From: Pedobacter sp. WC2423
GTDB taxonomy: Bacteria; Bacteroidota; Bacteroidia; Sphingobacteriales; Sphingobacteriaceae
Length of the DNA: 64,000 nucleotides
Direction: 5' to 3'
Assembly: GCF_040822065.1 (NCBI RefSeq)
Contig: NZ_CP162005.1
Location: 3,844,001-3,908,000 of the forward strand
This document shows, in pieces, positions 1-8,357 of this stretch. The notes beneath the pieces were generated by a model. That model worked only from the letters and a program-made list of their open reading frames with translations, ran no database searches and was not told the origin of the DNA. A program made the position numbers and the translations under genes. Position 1 is the stretch's first letter, and each line of letters starts with the position of its first letter.

Positions 1-54
1 TTAGATCAGTCAGCTTTGTCAAATCAGCCTCAATTTTGAATCAAATGCAGACAG

Positions 55-88
55 TTGAGAATCATTACAAACAAATTTTGTAAATTCG
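55..88 (+). promoter_or_regulatory. candidate promoter of the ferredoxin reductase gene
   Basis: TTG at 55-57 and TAAATTCG at 81-88 resemble the Bacteroidota -33/-7 elements (TTG and TAnnTTTG), with a long 23-nt spacer and one mismatch in the -7 box. The start codon follows 16 nt downstream. This is weak support. Confidence 0.35.
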
Positions 89-104
89 CAACAAATTTAA
101 ATAC

Positions 105-1115
105 ATGATTTCTACAGATATAGCCATCATTGGCGCCGGACCCGTAGGTTTGTTTGCTATTTTCGAAGCAGGTTTGCTTAAAATGCGTTGTCATTTAATT
201 GATTACTTACCTCAGGTTGGAGGTCAGCTTTCCGAAATTTACCCTAAAAAACCTATATATGATATCCCTGGTTATCCGAGCGTACTAGCTCAGGAACTAG
301 TTGATAACCTGGTAGAACAAGCTAAACCATTTCACCCTGGTTATACTTTAGGCGAACGTATTGAAGGTTTGGAGAAACGTGGTGAAGGTGATTTCGTACT
401 GACAACCAATATGGGTACTATCATAGAAGCCAAAGTTGTAGTAATTGCTGGTGGATTAGGTTGTTTTGAACCTCGTAAACCTGTCGTATCCGGACTAGAG
501 CAGTTTGAAAACGGACGCGGCGTAAATTACATGATCCTTGATCCTGAGCAGTACCGCGGACAGAAAATGGTAATTGCAGGTGGTGGTGACTCTGCATTGG
601 ACTGGACTATATTCCTTGCTGATCTAGTTGAAGAATTAACACTTGTACACCGCAGCGAAAGCTTCCGTGGAGCACCAGACTCCGTAGCTAAAGTAATGCA
701 GCTGGCAGAGAGCGGAAAAATCAATCTTGTACTCAACAGTAACCTGGGTGCTGTAACAGGAACAGGCAAGCTGGAAAAGGTAGAGATTGTACACAACAAA
801 ACACTTGAAAAAACTATCGTTGATGCTGACCATTTAATTCCTCTTTTTGGATTAAGCCCTAAATTAGGCCCGATTGAGCAATGGAACCTGAATATTCATA
901 AAAGTGCAATCGAAGTTAATACTGATGATTACTCGACCAATATCCCGGGTATTTATGCAATCGGTGATATCAATACTTATACAAACAAATTGAAACTAAT
1001 CCTTTGTGGATTCCACGAGGCTGCATTGATGAGTCATAGTGCTTACCAGTACATGAACCCTGGTATTAAATACACGATGAAATATACCACAGTTAACGGA
1101 GTAGCAGAATTTTAA
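105..1115 (+). CDS. ferredoxin--NADP+ reductase, thioredoxin-reductase-like type
   Basis: A 336-aa flavoprotein expected to move electrons between NADPH and ferredoxin in the cytoplasm. An FAD-binding Rossmann motif (IGAGPVG) lies at about residues 9-15, and a second nucleotide motif (IAGGGDSALDW) near residue 158 is the NADPH site. A C-terminal 'GIYAIGDI' segment binds FAD. It lacks the redox CxxC of true thioredoxin reductases, which together with its length fits the type 2 ferredoxin reductase (YumC-like) family. The next gene, 3 nt downstream, is a 2Fe-2S ferredoxin, so the pair is probably an operon of reductase and redox partner. The exact physiological acceptor is not shown by sequence. 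Confidence 0.85.
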   Translation: MISTDIAIIGAGPVGLFAIFEAGLLKMRCHLIDYLPQVGGQLSEIYPKKPIYDIPGYPSVLAQELVDNLVEQAKPFHPGYTLGERIEGLEKRGEGDFVLTTNMGTIIEAKVVVIAGGLGCFEPRKPVVSGLEQFENGRGVNYMILDPEQYRGQKMVIAGGGDSALDWTIFLADLVEELTLVHRSESFRGAPDSVAKVMQLAESGKINLVLNSNLGAVTGTGKLEKVEIVHNKTLEKTIVDADHLIPLFGLSPKLGPIEQWNLNIHKSAIEVNTDDYSTNIPGIYAIGDINTYTNKLKLILCGFHEAALMSHSAYQYMNPGIKYTMKYTTVNGVAEF

Positions 1116-1118
1116 ATA

Positions 1119-1448
1119 ATGGAAGAAAATAATATTACCGTACACGTTCAGAACCCTGATGGCACATTAACTTCACTGGAAGCCCCTGTTGATATGGGAT
1201 TAAGTTTGATGGAGTATCTTAAAGCGTGTGAATATGATATTTTAGCTACCTGCGGTGGGATGGCCTTATGCGCAACCTGCTGTGTGGATGTTTTGGAAGG
1301 TGAAGACAAGTTAAAGGAAATGACAGATGACGAATATGCCATGCTGGATACTTTACCTGACCTTTTACCAAATTCAAGATTAGCTTGTCAGCTGCAATTA
1401 AGCCACGAAATGGATGGGCTGGTTGTCAAACTGCACGGTACTGACTAA
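1119..1448 (+). CDS. 2Fe-2S ferredoxin, adrenodoxin type
   Basis: A 109-aa plant/adrenodoxin-fold ferredoxin. The cluster ligands are visible as Cys45, Cys51, Cys54 and Cys90 (C-x5-C-x2-C-x35-C), the spacing of the vertebrate/ISC-type subfamily. A further Cys55 sits beside the third ligand. It is acidic, as expected for a soluble electron carrier. It starts 3 nt after the reductase gene, so the two are almost certainly co-transcribed. Its last 4 nt overlap the stop of the convergent S41 protease gene. Confidence 0.88.
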   Translation: MEENNITVHVQNPDGTLTSLEAPVDMGLSLMEYLKACEYDILATCGGMALCATCCVDVLEGEDKLKEMTDDEYAMLDTLPDLLPNSRLACQLQLSHEMDGLVVKLHGTD

Positions 1449-3148
1449 TTACTATCTGCGGGTGCTGCGATTACTTTTACAGGATCACCTATAGTCTTAT
1501 AAGTACCCTCACCTTTTAATATTGCAAGCATTTTAGTGGAATTGCCAAGCACTGATTTAGCAGCTTCCAATTCCTTATCATACTGGAATGCTTGCACTAT
1601 TTTACCCTTCTCAAAATAATACCTGCTTACAATCTGCGTTTCAAGTATTCTTTTAATCTCTGCTTTGTGCGTGAATATCTCTGTTTTTTTAGCCACCAGC
1701 ATCTTCGCTTTCAGCTCTTCCAGATCTTTCTTAACCAGTGATAGTTTTTGTTCTTTTTCTGCTTCAGTTCTCAAATCTGACAGCAATCTTTCTGCTGTAG
1801 AAGTATAAGAATAATCTTTTCCATCCAGCGAATTCGCAAAAGCAGCATAATCTTCTTCCGACACCTGGAAATCTGTAGCCGGGCTGATTGTTGCGTGGCT
1901 CTTTTTATAAGCATTGGCGAAATCAAAGAACATGCTCTTACTAATTAAAGAAATTGTTATAGGACTTAGCTTGATAGCTCCAACCAGCAGATCAGGGTAA
2001 ACACCACTTCCATTATAGACAACCCTTCCCGTTTTAGTGTTATATTTTGCAATCAGGGAGTCTGCAATTTTCAAATTTTTCCCTTCTTTATTTTTATGCG
2101 CGTAGTCTACCGCCTGTATACACCTGCCTGAAGGCGTAAAATACTTGGCTACTGTAACTTTAACCAGACTATTATAAGGTAGATTGAAAGTTTGCTGAAC
2201 CAGTCCCTTACCGTAACTCCGTTGCCCGATCACCACACCTCTGTCCAGATCCTGCAATGCGCCCGCAACTATTTCTGAAGCGGAAGCAGAAGAACCATTA
2301 ATCAATACCACCAACGGAAGATCTGGCAGCAGCGGCATATTACTTGTCTTATAATTGATTGTTTTTTCAGGATTGCGGGCCTTTTGGGTTACCACAACCA
2401 GATCTTTATTGACAAACAGATTGACAATTTTTACAGCTTCCTGCAAGATCCCTCCTCCATTATATCTCAGATCAAGGATCATCCCTTTCGGATGTTGTTT
2501 ATTCAACTCGATTGCTGCGTCCTGTACTTCCTGTGCAGAATTCTCCAGAAACTTATCCAGCCTGATGTAGGCAAGATCACCGATCATCCCTGAATAAGAA
2601 ACATTAAGTTGTTTGATTTCGTCTCTGACCAACTGTTTTTGCAGGACTGTACCTTCTCTGATCAGCAGCAGATCTACGGCAGAACCGCGCGGACCGCGAA
2701 GCAAACGGCTCACTTCTGCACGTTCTTTTCCTTTCACTTCAATGCCATTGATCTTTATAATCTGATCGCCGGGCTGAACACCAAGCTTAAACGCAGGATA
2801 ACCTGCACTTACTTCATTTACAAAAAGTTTTCCTTCGATAAAAACTGTACTGGCACCAATTCCGCCAAACTGTGTGCTCACATATTTCAGCTTATAATCT
2901 TCTACCTCAGATTCTGGAATATAAGTAGTATAAGGATCCAATGTGTCCAGCATCGCATCGATACCGCTTTTCATTAGATCTCCGGCATTGGTTTCATCCA
3001 CATAATTGATGTTAATTTCCCGGTATAAGGACGCGAAAATGTCCATATTTTTAGATACCAGGAATAAATCCTCCTTAAAAGACCAGGTAAAAGACGCAAA
3101 TGCAATAAGAGCAAATAGAAGTGCAAACTTGTTTCTTTTCATGGGCAT
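1445..3148 (-). CDS. S41 family C-terminal processing peptidase
   Basis: A 567-aa periplasmic serine protease of the CtpA/Prc type. An N-terminal hydrophobic signal or anchor spans about residues 7-23, a PDZ domain about 85-170 (with GG and GDQI motifs), and the S41 catalytic domain about 185-360. Ser289 in the SSASASE segment and Lys314 in YGKG form the Ser/Lys dyad with the family spacing of 25 residues. The last ~150 residues are charged and of unknown role. ATG at 3142 (MKRN) is an alternative start. Members trim periplasmic or lipoprotein substrates; the substrate here is unknown. The gene is convergent with the ferredoxin gene and overlaps it by 4 nt. Confidence 0.9.
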   Translation of the reverse strand: MPMKRNKFALLFALIAFASFTWSFKEDLFLVSKNMDIFASLYREININYVDETNAGDLMKSGIDAMLDTLDPYTTYIPESEVEDYKLKYVSTQFGGIGASTVFIEGKLFVNEVSAGYPAFKLGVQPGDQIIKINGIEVKGKERAEVSRLLRGPRGSAVDLLLIREGTVLQKQLVRDEIKQLNVSYSGMIGDLAYIRLDKFLENSAQEVQDAAIELNKQHPKGMILDLRYNGGGILQEAVKIVNLFVNKDLVVVTQKARNPEKTINYKTSNMPLLPDLPLVVLINGSSASASEIVAGALQDLDRGVVIGQRSYGKGLVQQTFNLPYNSLVKVTVAKYFTPSGRCIQAVDYAHKNKEGKNLKIADSLIAKYNTKTGRVVYNGSGVYPDLLVGAIKLSPITISLISKSMFFDFANAYKKSHATISPATDFQVSEEDYAAFANSLDGKDYSYTSTAERLLSDLRTEAEKEQKLSLVKKDLEELKAKMLVAKKTEIFTHKAEIKRILETQIVSRYYFEKGKIVQAFQYDKELEAAKSVLGNSTKMLAILKGEGTYKTIGDPVKVIAAPADSN

Positions 3149-3183
3149 ACAGATAAGTTAAAGAGGATGGCCTTGCCTATTGC

Positions 3184-3399
3184 TTATAACCTGTTTCCGT
3201 TAGGATCAGCAAGTGCTTTATTGATGGTAAATTCAACATATCTGACATCTCTTTTTAATAATGCAGTTAATTGATTAACCAGCTGATCTTCCTGACCAGG
3301 TGCAAATATTAAATTCTCTTTAGCTAAATCTCTGTATTTTCTAAGGACTTTGATTTTAACTCTTTCTGCTGATTCAGGAGTGAACGTAAAGCTTGCCAT
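3184..3399 (-). CDS. conserved small protein of unknown function
   Basis: A 71-aa charged, soluble, mostly helical protein without signal or membrane segment. I do not recognise the family. It lies 35 nt upstream of the S41 protease gene on the same strand, so it may share its transcript. The regular codon use and clean ATG at 3399 support a real gene. Confidence 0.6.
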   Translation of the reverse strand: MASFTFTPESAERVKIKVLRKYRDLAKENLIFAPGQEDQLVNQLTALLKRDVRYVEFTINKALADPNGNRL

Positions 3400-3542
3400 A
3401 ATATATTCTTTCCCGCAAAAATATGAAAAAAAAACAGCAATAACTCAACAAAGCACCTTCTATATAGCAGATCTCCCGCCCGCTTGCTGCTGAACGGAAT
3501 CCGGGCATACGACGGAGTTAATTTATATATATATTTACGATT

Positions 3543-5018
3543 ATGTACGCAACATTTTTAGCACATCAGTGGATGAGTTTTTGGAGATCCAAAGGCAAGG
3601 GTGGAACAATTGCCACACAACTGATTATGGGCTTTATTATACTTTACCTGGTTCTTGTTTCCATTTTCATCGGGTATAACATGGAACATATTATCGAAGA
3701 AATGCTTCCCGGCAAAGACGTCATGCTGGTTTTCAACGGCATGATCCTCTATTATTTCACCATAGAGTTCCTCATGCGTTTACAATTGCAAGAGCTTCCA
3801 ACACTGGCTGTACAACCTTATCTGCACCTGAATATTCCCAAAAGCAAACTGATTTCATTCTTAAATATCACCGCACTTTTTTCAGTTTTCAACCTTCTTC
3901 CCCTACTGCTTTTCTTTCCCTTTTCCATTTTAAAGATCAACAGTGATTTTGGCGCGTTTGCCTGTATCATGTATTTACTCGCTATTATGTCTTTAGTGAT
4001 TTTCAATAATTATGCTGCACTTTATTTCAAAAGGCTGACTATAGGAAACCTTAAAGCGGGAATACTGGGCTCAGTTTTTTTAGTTGCCGTCGGTCTGCTT
4101 GAATACTTTAAAGTCTTCTCCATCGCATCGCTGTCGAATCATGTTTTCCATGTGATAACGACTACGCCACCAGTCGCCACCATTTTCCCTGTTGCGGCAG
4201 TTATTATGCTCACGATCAACACCCGTTTTTTAAAGAGGAATTTATATCTCGAAGAACTGCAGTCTGCAAAGCAGAAAAAATCAAGTACAGATTACCCCTT
4301 TCTTGACAGGTTTGGTGAAACAGGGGTTTACCTTGCCCTGGAGATCAAATTAATATTGCGCAACAAAAGGTCACGCTCAACACTCACCAAAGGGCTCCTT
4401 TTTATCTTCTACGGCCTTCTTTTCTATAAACAGGAAACATTGGATGCCAACAAATTCTGGTCTCTGATCTTTCCCGCTACTTTTATGACCGGAAATATGA
4501 TTATGCTTTACGGACAATTTATGTTTGGCTGGCAAAGTGCAGAATTTGACGGGCTCTTAACCAGCAAACTAAATATAAAGACTTTTTTCAAAGCAAAATT
4601 TCTGTTATTCACTATCGGATCAACTCTTCTAACAGCCGCAGTAAGTATTTACGGACTAATCAGCTGGAAAATCCTGATCCTTCAGTTTGCAGTCTATTGC
4701 TATAATATCGGGGTTACTTCAGTGATTACTTTATACTTTGCCACAAGAAACTACAAGGCGCTTGACCTCAGTAAAGGATCTGCGATGAACTGGCAGGGAA
4801 TTACAGCTTCTACCATGCTGCAAACTATTCCGCTCATGCTCAGCCCTTACTTAATTTATTTACCCATATCCCTGATTTCAAACCCCTATTGGGGGATTGC
4901 CGGCGTTGCCATTACCGGCCTTGCAGGTTTATTGACCAGGAACTTCTGGATCAACTTCCTCACCAAAGAGTTCCAGGAAAGAAAATATAAAATCGCAGAA
5001 GGCTTTAGACAAAAATAA
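3543..5018 (+). CDS. ABC transporter permease, DUF5687-like
   Basis: A 491-aa integral membrane protein with about 10-12 hydrophobic segments spread over its whole length and short charged loops. This length and layout match the DUF5687 family, an ABC-2-like permease common in Bacteroidota. The ATP-binding subunit follows after 1 nt, so the two form one exporter operon. Substrate unknown. An AT-rich run just before the start (3520-3540) may hold the promoter. The family name is from memory of its composition and context, not from a search. Confidence 0.72.
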   Translation: MYATFLAHQWMSFWRSKGKGGTIATQLIMGFIILYLVLVSIFIGYNMEHIIEEMLPGKDVMLVFNGMILYYFTIEFLMRLQLQELPTLAVQPYLHLNIPKSKLISFLNITALFSVFNLLPLLLFFPFSILKINSDFGAFACIMYLLAIMSLVIFNNYAALYFKRLTIGNLKAGILGSVFLVAVGLLEYFKVFSIASLSNHVFHVITTTPPVATIFPVAAVIMLTINTRFLKRNLYLEELQSAKQKKSSTDYPFLDRFGETGVYLALEIKLILRNKRSRSTLTKGLLFIFYGLLFYKQETLDANKFWSLIFPATFMTGNMIMLYGQFMFGWQSAEFDGLLTSKLNIKTFFKAKFLLFTIGSTLLTAAVSIYGLISWKILILQFAVYCYNIGVTSVITLYFATRNYKALDLSKGSAMNWQGITASTMLQTIPLMLSPYLIYLPISLISNPYWGIAGVAITGLAGLLTRNFWINFLTKEFQERKYKIAEGFRQK

Positions 5019-5019
5019 A

Positions 5020-5721
5020 ATGCTGGAAATTAAACAACTAAAAAAAGAATACGCAGGTACTACCGTAGTAGATATTGATCATCTAACCATTAACGCCGGC
5101 GAGACCGTTGGCATCGTTGGCAATAATGGGGCAGGTAAAACAACCCTGTTCAGAATGCTATTAGACCTGATCCGTCCCTTTTCAGGAGAGATACTCTCCA
5201 AAGGTAAAAATGTAGCCCAGGACGATCAGTGGAAAAACTATACAGCCTCTTTCCTGGACGAAGGATTTCTGATCAATTACCTCACCCCAGAAGAATATTT
5301 TATTTTTATCGGCTCCCTCCAACACTACAGTGCTTTGGAGGTCATGAATTCCTTAATCCCCTATACAGAGCTCTTTAACGGGGAAATTATGAACAGCGGC
5401 AAATATATCCGTGACTTCTCCATGGGAAACCAAAATAAAATAGGCATTGTTGCAGCCCTGCTCCAAAACCCAGAATTACTGATTCTCGATGAACCCTTTG
5501 CAAACCTTGACCCAACCACACAAATCAGGCTTAAAGACCATTTAAAAACTTTAAAAACAAAACAACTTACTACCCTGATTTCCAGTCACGACCTCAACCA
5601 CGTTACAGATGTCTGCGAACGTATCATCTTATTTGAAAAAGGAAAAATTATCAAAGATATGTACACCAACGAAAATACCCTGAAAGAACTCGAAGCCTAT
5701 TTTTCGTTAAGGACTGTCTAA
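5020..5721 (+). CDS. ABC transporter ATP-binding protein
   Basis: A 233-aa nucleotide-binding subunit. Walker A is GNNGAGKTT near residue 35. The signature is degenerate ('FSMGNQNK' in place of LSGGQ). Walker B is LLILDEP, followed by the D-loop 'NLDP' and the H-loop His in 'SSHDLNHV'. It pairs with the membrane subunit 1 nt upstream, probably as an ABC-2 type exporter acting at the cytoplasmic face of the inner membrane. The divergent signature motif is common for ABC-2 ATPases. Confidence 0.88.
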   Translation: MLEIKQLKKEYAGTTVVDIDHLTINAGETVGIVGNNGAGKTTLFRMLLDLIRPFSGEILSKGKNVAQDDQWKNYTASFLDEGFLINYLTPEEYFIFIGSLQHYSALEVMNSLIPYTELFNGEIMNSGKYIRDFSMGNQNKIGIVAALLQNPELLILDEPFANLDPTTQIRLKDHLKTLKTKQLTTLISSHDLNHVTDVCERIILFEKGKIIKDMYTNENTLKELEAYFSLRTV

Positions 5722-6135
5722 TTGAGTCCCCTTTTACTAAGTCCTTTCTAATCAAATTCTTTTTAATTAAGTTCCTTGTCATAGACTCCTTCTAATCGAG
5801 TCCTTCTAATTGATTTTTCTAACTGGTTTTTTCTAATTAAGGTCTTTCTAACAAATTGAGTTCTTCTAATTGGGTTTTCGTAATTAAGGTCTTTTTAATA
5901 AGTTCCTTGTGATTGGGTTCCTTCTAATCGAGTCCTTTCTAATTGATTTTTCTAACTGGCTTTTTCTAATTAAGGTCTTTTAATTAAATTCCTTGTGATA
6001 GGTTCCTTCTAATCGAGTCCTTTCCAAATGGTTTTTTCTAATTAAGTCCTTTCTAATTGGTTCCTTCTAATTAAGTCCTTTCTAAATGGTTTTTCCTAAT
6101 TAAGGTCTTTTTAAGCTTTCCAACTATCCTCCTGT
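5722..6135. repeat. degenerate T-rich tandem repeat field
   Basis: About 400 bp with no gene, made of imperfect copies of a 15-17-bp unit around CTAATTNAGTCCTTT and variants. There is also a longer-order period: blocks beginning TTCCTTGT recur at 5772, 5903 and 5989 and share long stretches such as TTCTAATCGAGTCC and TTTTTCTAA. Purines and pyrimidines are strongly skewed between strands. No reading frame survives. It lies directly 3' of the ABC operon and may be part of its 3' untranslated region. Confidence 0.8.
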
Positions 6136-6186
6136 AAATTAAGCCCTTTCAAAAGTCCCCTCCTCTCCAACCCACCCATAAGCTGA

Positions 6187-6269
6187 GATAAAAAATGGAT
6201 GTAGTGTTTTTTTGACGTGCATTCATTCTTCATGAATGCGTCAAAAAAACACTACATCCATTTTTTATC
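6187..6269. repeat. 83-nt near-perfect inverted repeat (long hairpin)
   Basis: The left arm 6187-6226 and right arm 6232-6269 are complementary over 38 bp, apart from a 2-nt bulge (GT) in the left arm. The loop is 5 nt (TCTTC). Each arm includes a 7-T or 7-A run. It sits between the repeat field and nagB and is too long for an ordinary intrinsic terminator. It could be a terminator-like barrier, a remnant of a small non-autonomous element, or a structured 5' segment of the nagB transcript. Confidence 0.85.
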
Positions 6270-6331
6270 GAAGACTCAAAAACTTTTTTATATTTACGGC
6301 TTCCTTAAATCCTCAAAACACCATAATTACA

Positions 6332-8251
6332 ATGGCAAGATTAAATCTTTTGGAAGAAACACGTTTCGAAAAACTCCCTGTTTCAGTATTTGATAACCCA
6401 GCAGCAGCATCCATAAACGTTGCACAGCGTATCGCTAATCTCATCAGAGAAAAACAAGAAAAGAAGCAAAAGGCAGTCCTAGGCCTTGCGACCGGTGTTA
6501 CACCGATTGCAGTATACGCAGAGCTTGTACGTTTACACAAAGAGGAAAATCTGAGTTTCAGCAACGTGATCACATTCAACCTGGACGAGTATTACCCGAT
6601 GCAGCCTAACGCCGCTCAGAGTTATGTGACCTTTATGAATGAGAATTTATTCGATCACATTGATATTCCTAAAGAAAACATTAATATTCCCGACGGTACA
6701 CTCGAACTGGAAGCTATTCCTGCATTCTGTCTTGATTATGAACGCAAAATCGGAGAGCTCGGTGGTCTGGATATTCAAATCCTCGGAATTGGACGTACAG
6801 GACACATTGGGTTTAACGAACCGGGTTCTGCCCCCAATTCAGGAACCCGTCTGGTTACTCTTGATGATCTGACCAGAAGAGATGCAGCAAGAGACTTCGG
6901 TGGAAAATCTTTCGTCCCTTCCAAAGCAATCACCATGGGAATCGGGACTATTTTCAAAGCCCGTGAGATCATTCTGATGGCATGGAACCAGAAAAAAGCT
7001 TCTATTATCAAAAAAGCAGTAGAAGGAGAAATTTCAAGTGAAGTACCCGCCACCTATCTGCAATTATCAGATCATGTAGAATTTATCCTTGATAAAGACG
7101 CAGCTTCCTTATTGACCCGTTTTGATACGCCATGGCTTGTTAAAGACTGTGTATGGGAAGATAAATTAATCAGAAAAGCAGTAATATGGCTTGCAAATAC
7201 ACTGAAAAAGCCGATTTTAAAACTTACCGAAGATGATTTCAATAATCACGGTATGGCACAATTAGCCATTGAAAGAGGCCCTGTTTATAACATCAACATT
7301 CATATTTTCAATAAATTACAACACACCATTACCGGATGGCCGGGAGGAAAACCAAACGCAGACGATTCTCAGCGACCGGAAAGAGCAACTCCAGCTAAAA
7401 AAAGAGTAGTTATTTTTTCTCCGCATCCAGACGATGATGTGATCTCTATGGGTGGTACTTTTATCCGCCTGGTAGATCAGCAGCACGATGTCCATGTCGC
7501 TTACCAAACCTCAGGAAATACGGCTGTTTGGGATGATGACGCTTTAAGATTTGTAGAATTCAGCATTGACTTCGCAGAAAAAATGGGACTGGATCAAAAA
7601 GAGCTGAAGGGTATATATGACAACATGCGTACTTTCATTGCAGCTAAAAAACCTAATCAGGTTGATACACCAGAAATTCAATCTGTAAAAGGACTGATCA
7701 GAAAAGGAGAAGCAATTGCAGGAGCCCGTTACTGCGGACTAGAAGATGATCATATCCATTTTATGGCACTTCCTTTTTATGAAAGCGGAAAAAACAAGAA
7801 AAATCCGGTAACCAATCTGGATGTTGAACTCACTATAGAACTACTTCAAAAAGTTAAACCTGAGCAGATTTTTGCTGCCGGAGACTTTGAAGATCCGCAC
7901 GGAACACACCTGGTTTGCTTTAACATTATTATTGAAGCCATGAACCGCCTGCGCGAAACAGAAGAATGGGCAAAAAACTGCTGGTTATGGATGTACCGCG
8001 GCGCATGGCAGGAATTTGATACGCATGAAATTGAGATGGCAGTTCCTTTGAGTCCTCAGGAACTGCTGAAAAAGAAATATGCAATTTTCAAACACCAGTC
8101 ACAAAAAGACAGAGCAGTATTTCCAGGGGACGATTCCAGAGAATTCTGGGAGCGTGCTGAAGATAGGAACAGAGACACTGCGAAAGCTTATGATGACTTG
8201 GGATTAGCAGAATACGAAGCAATGGAAGCTTTCGTCCGCTGGAAATTCTAA
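6332..8251 (+). CDS. nagB: glucosamine-6-phosphate deaminase fused to a LmbE/PIG-L-like domain
   Basis: A 639-aa cytoplasmic protein. Residues about 1-270 are NagB (glucosamine-6-P to fructose-6-P plus ammonia), with ATGVTP, the NLDEYY segment and GHIGFNEPGS, where E. coli has GHIAFNEPGS. Residues about 340-620 form a PIG-L/LmbE-like deacetylase domain with SPHPDDD and DPHGTH, the metal-binding motifs. This two-domain form is common in Bacteroidota. I chose ATG at 6332 because the NagB fold begins there; the longer frame from 6236 would begin inside the 83-nt hairpin. A TATATTTAC element near 6288-6296 could be the -7 box. It probably acts in amino sugar use. Whether the second domain is an active deacetylase is not known from sequence. 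Confidence 0.9.
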   Translation: MARLNLLEETRFEKLPVSVFDNPAAASINVAQRIANLIREKQEKKQKAVLGLATGVTPIAVYAELVRLHKEENLSFSNVITFNLDEYYPMQPNAAQSYVTFMNENLFDHIDIPKENINIPDGTLELEAIPAFCLDYERKIGELGGLDIQILGIGRTGHIGFNEPGSAPNSGTRLVTLDDLTRRDAARDFGGKSFVPSKAITMGIGTIFKAREIILMAWNQKKASIIKKAVEGEISSEVPATYLQLSDHVEFILDKDAASLLTRFDTPWLVKDCVWEDKLIRKAVIWLANTLKKPILKLTEDDFNNHGMAQLAIERGPVYNINIHIFNKLQHTITGWPGGKPNADDSQRPERATPAKKRVVIFSPHPDDDVISMGGTFIRLVDQQHDVHVAYQTSGNTAVWDDDALRFVEFSIDFAEKMGLDQKELKGIYDNMRTFIAAKKPNQVDTPEIQSVKGLIRKGEAIAGARYCGLEDDHIHFMALPFYESGKNKKNPVTNLDVELTIELLQKVKPEQIFAAGDFEDPHGTHLVCFNIIIEAMNRLRETEEWAKNCWLWMYRGAWQEFDTHEIEMAVPLSPQELLKKKYAIFKHQSQKDRAVFPGDDSREFWERAEDRNRDTAKAYDDLGLAEYEAMEAFVRWKF

Positions 8252-8272
8252 GCAATATTTCCAATAAAATCT

Positions 8273-8342
8273 AGCGCCTGTTCAAGAAATCGTTCAAAAC
8301 TATATCAAAACACAGTTTCAGACCGTTTCTTAAACAGGCGCT
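8273..8342 (+). terminator. long-stem inverted repeat after nagB
   Basis: The arms 8273-8289 and 8326-8342 pair over 17 bp with one mismatch around a 36-nt loop. There is no clear T-run, so it may be an mRNA-stabilising 3' structure rather than a strong intrinsic terminator. It separates nagB from the M16 peptidase gene. Confidence 0.5.
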
Positions 8343-8357
8343 TTAAATTAAAACCAT

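Noticed and set aside
6236..6331. Extended N-terminus of NagB
   Set aside because: The extension begins inside the 83-nt hairpin and adds residues not found in NagB; the fold starts at 6332.
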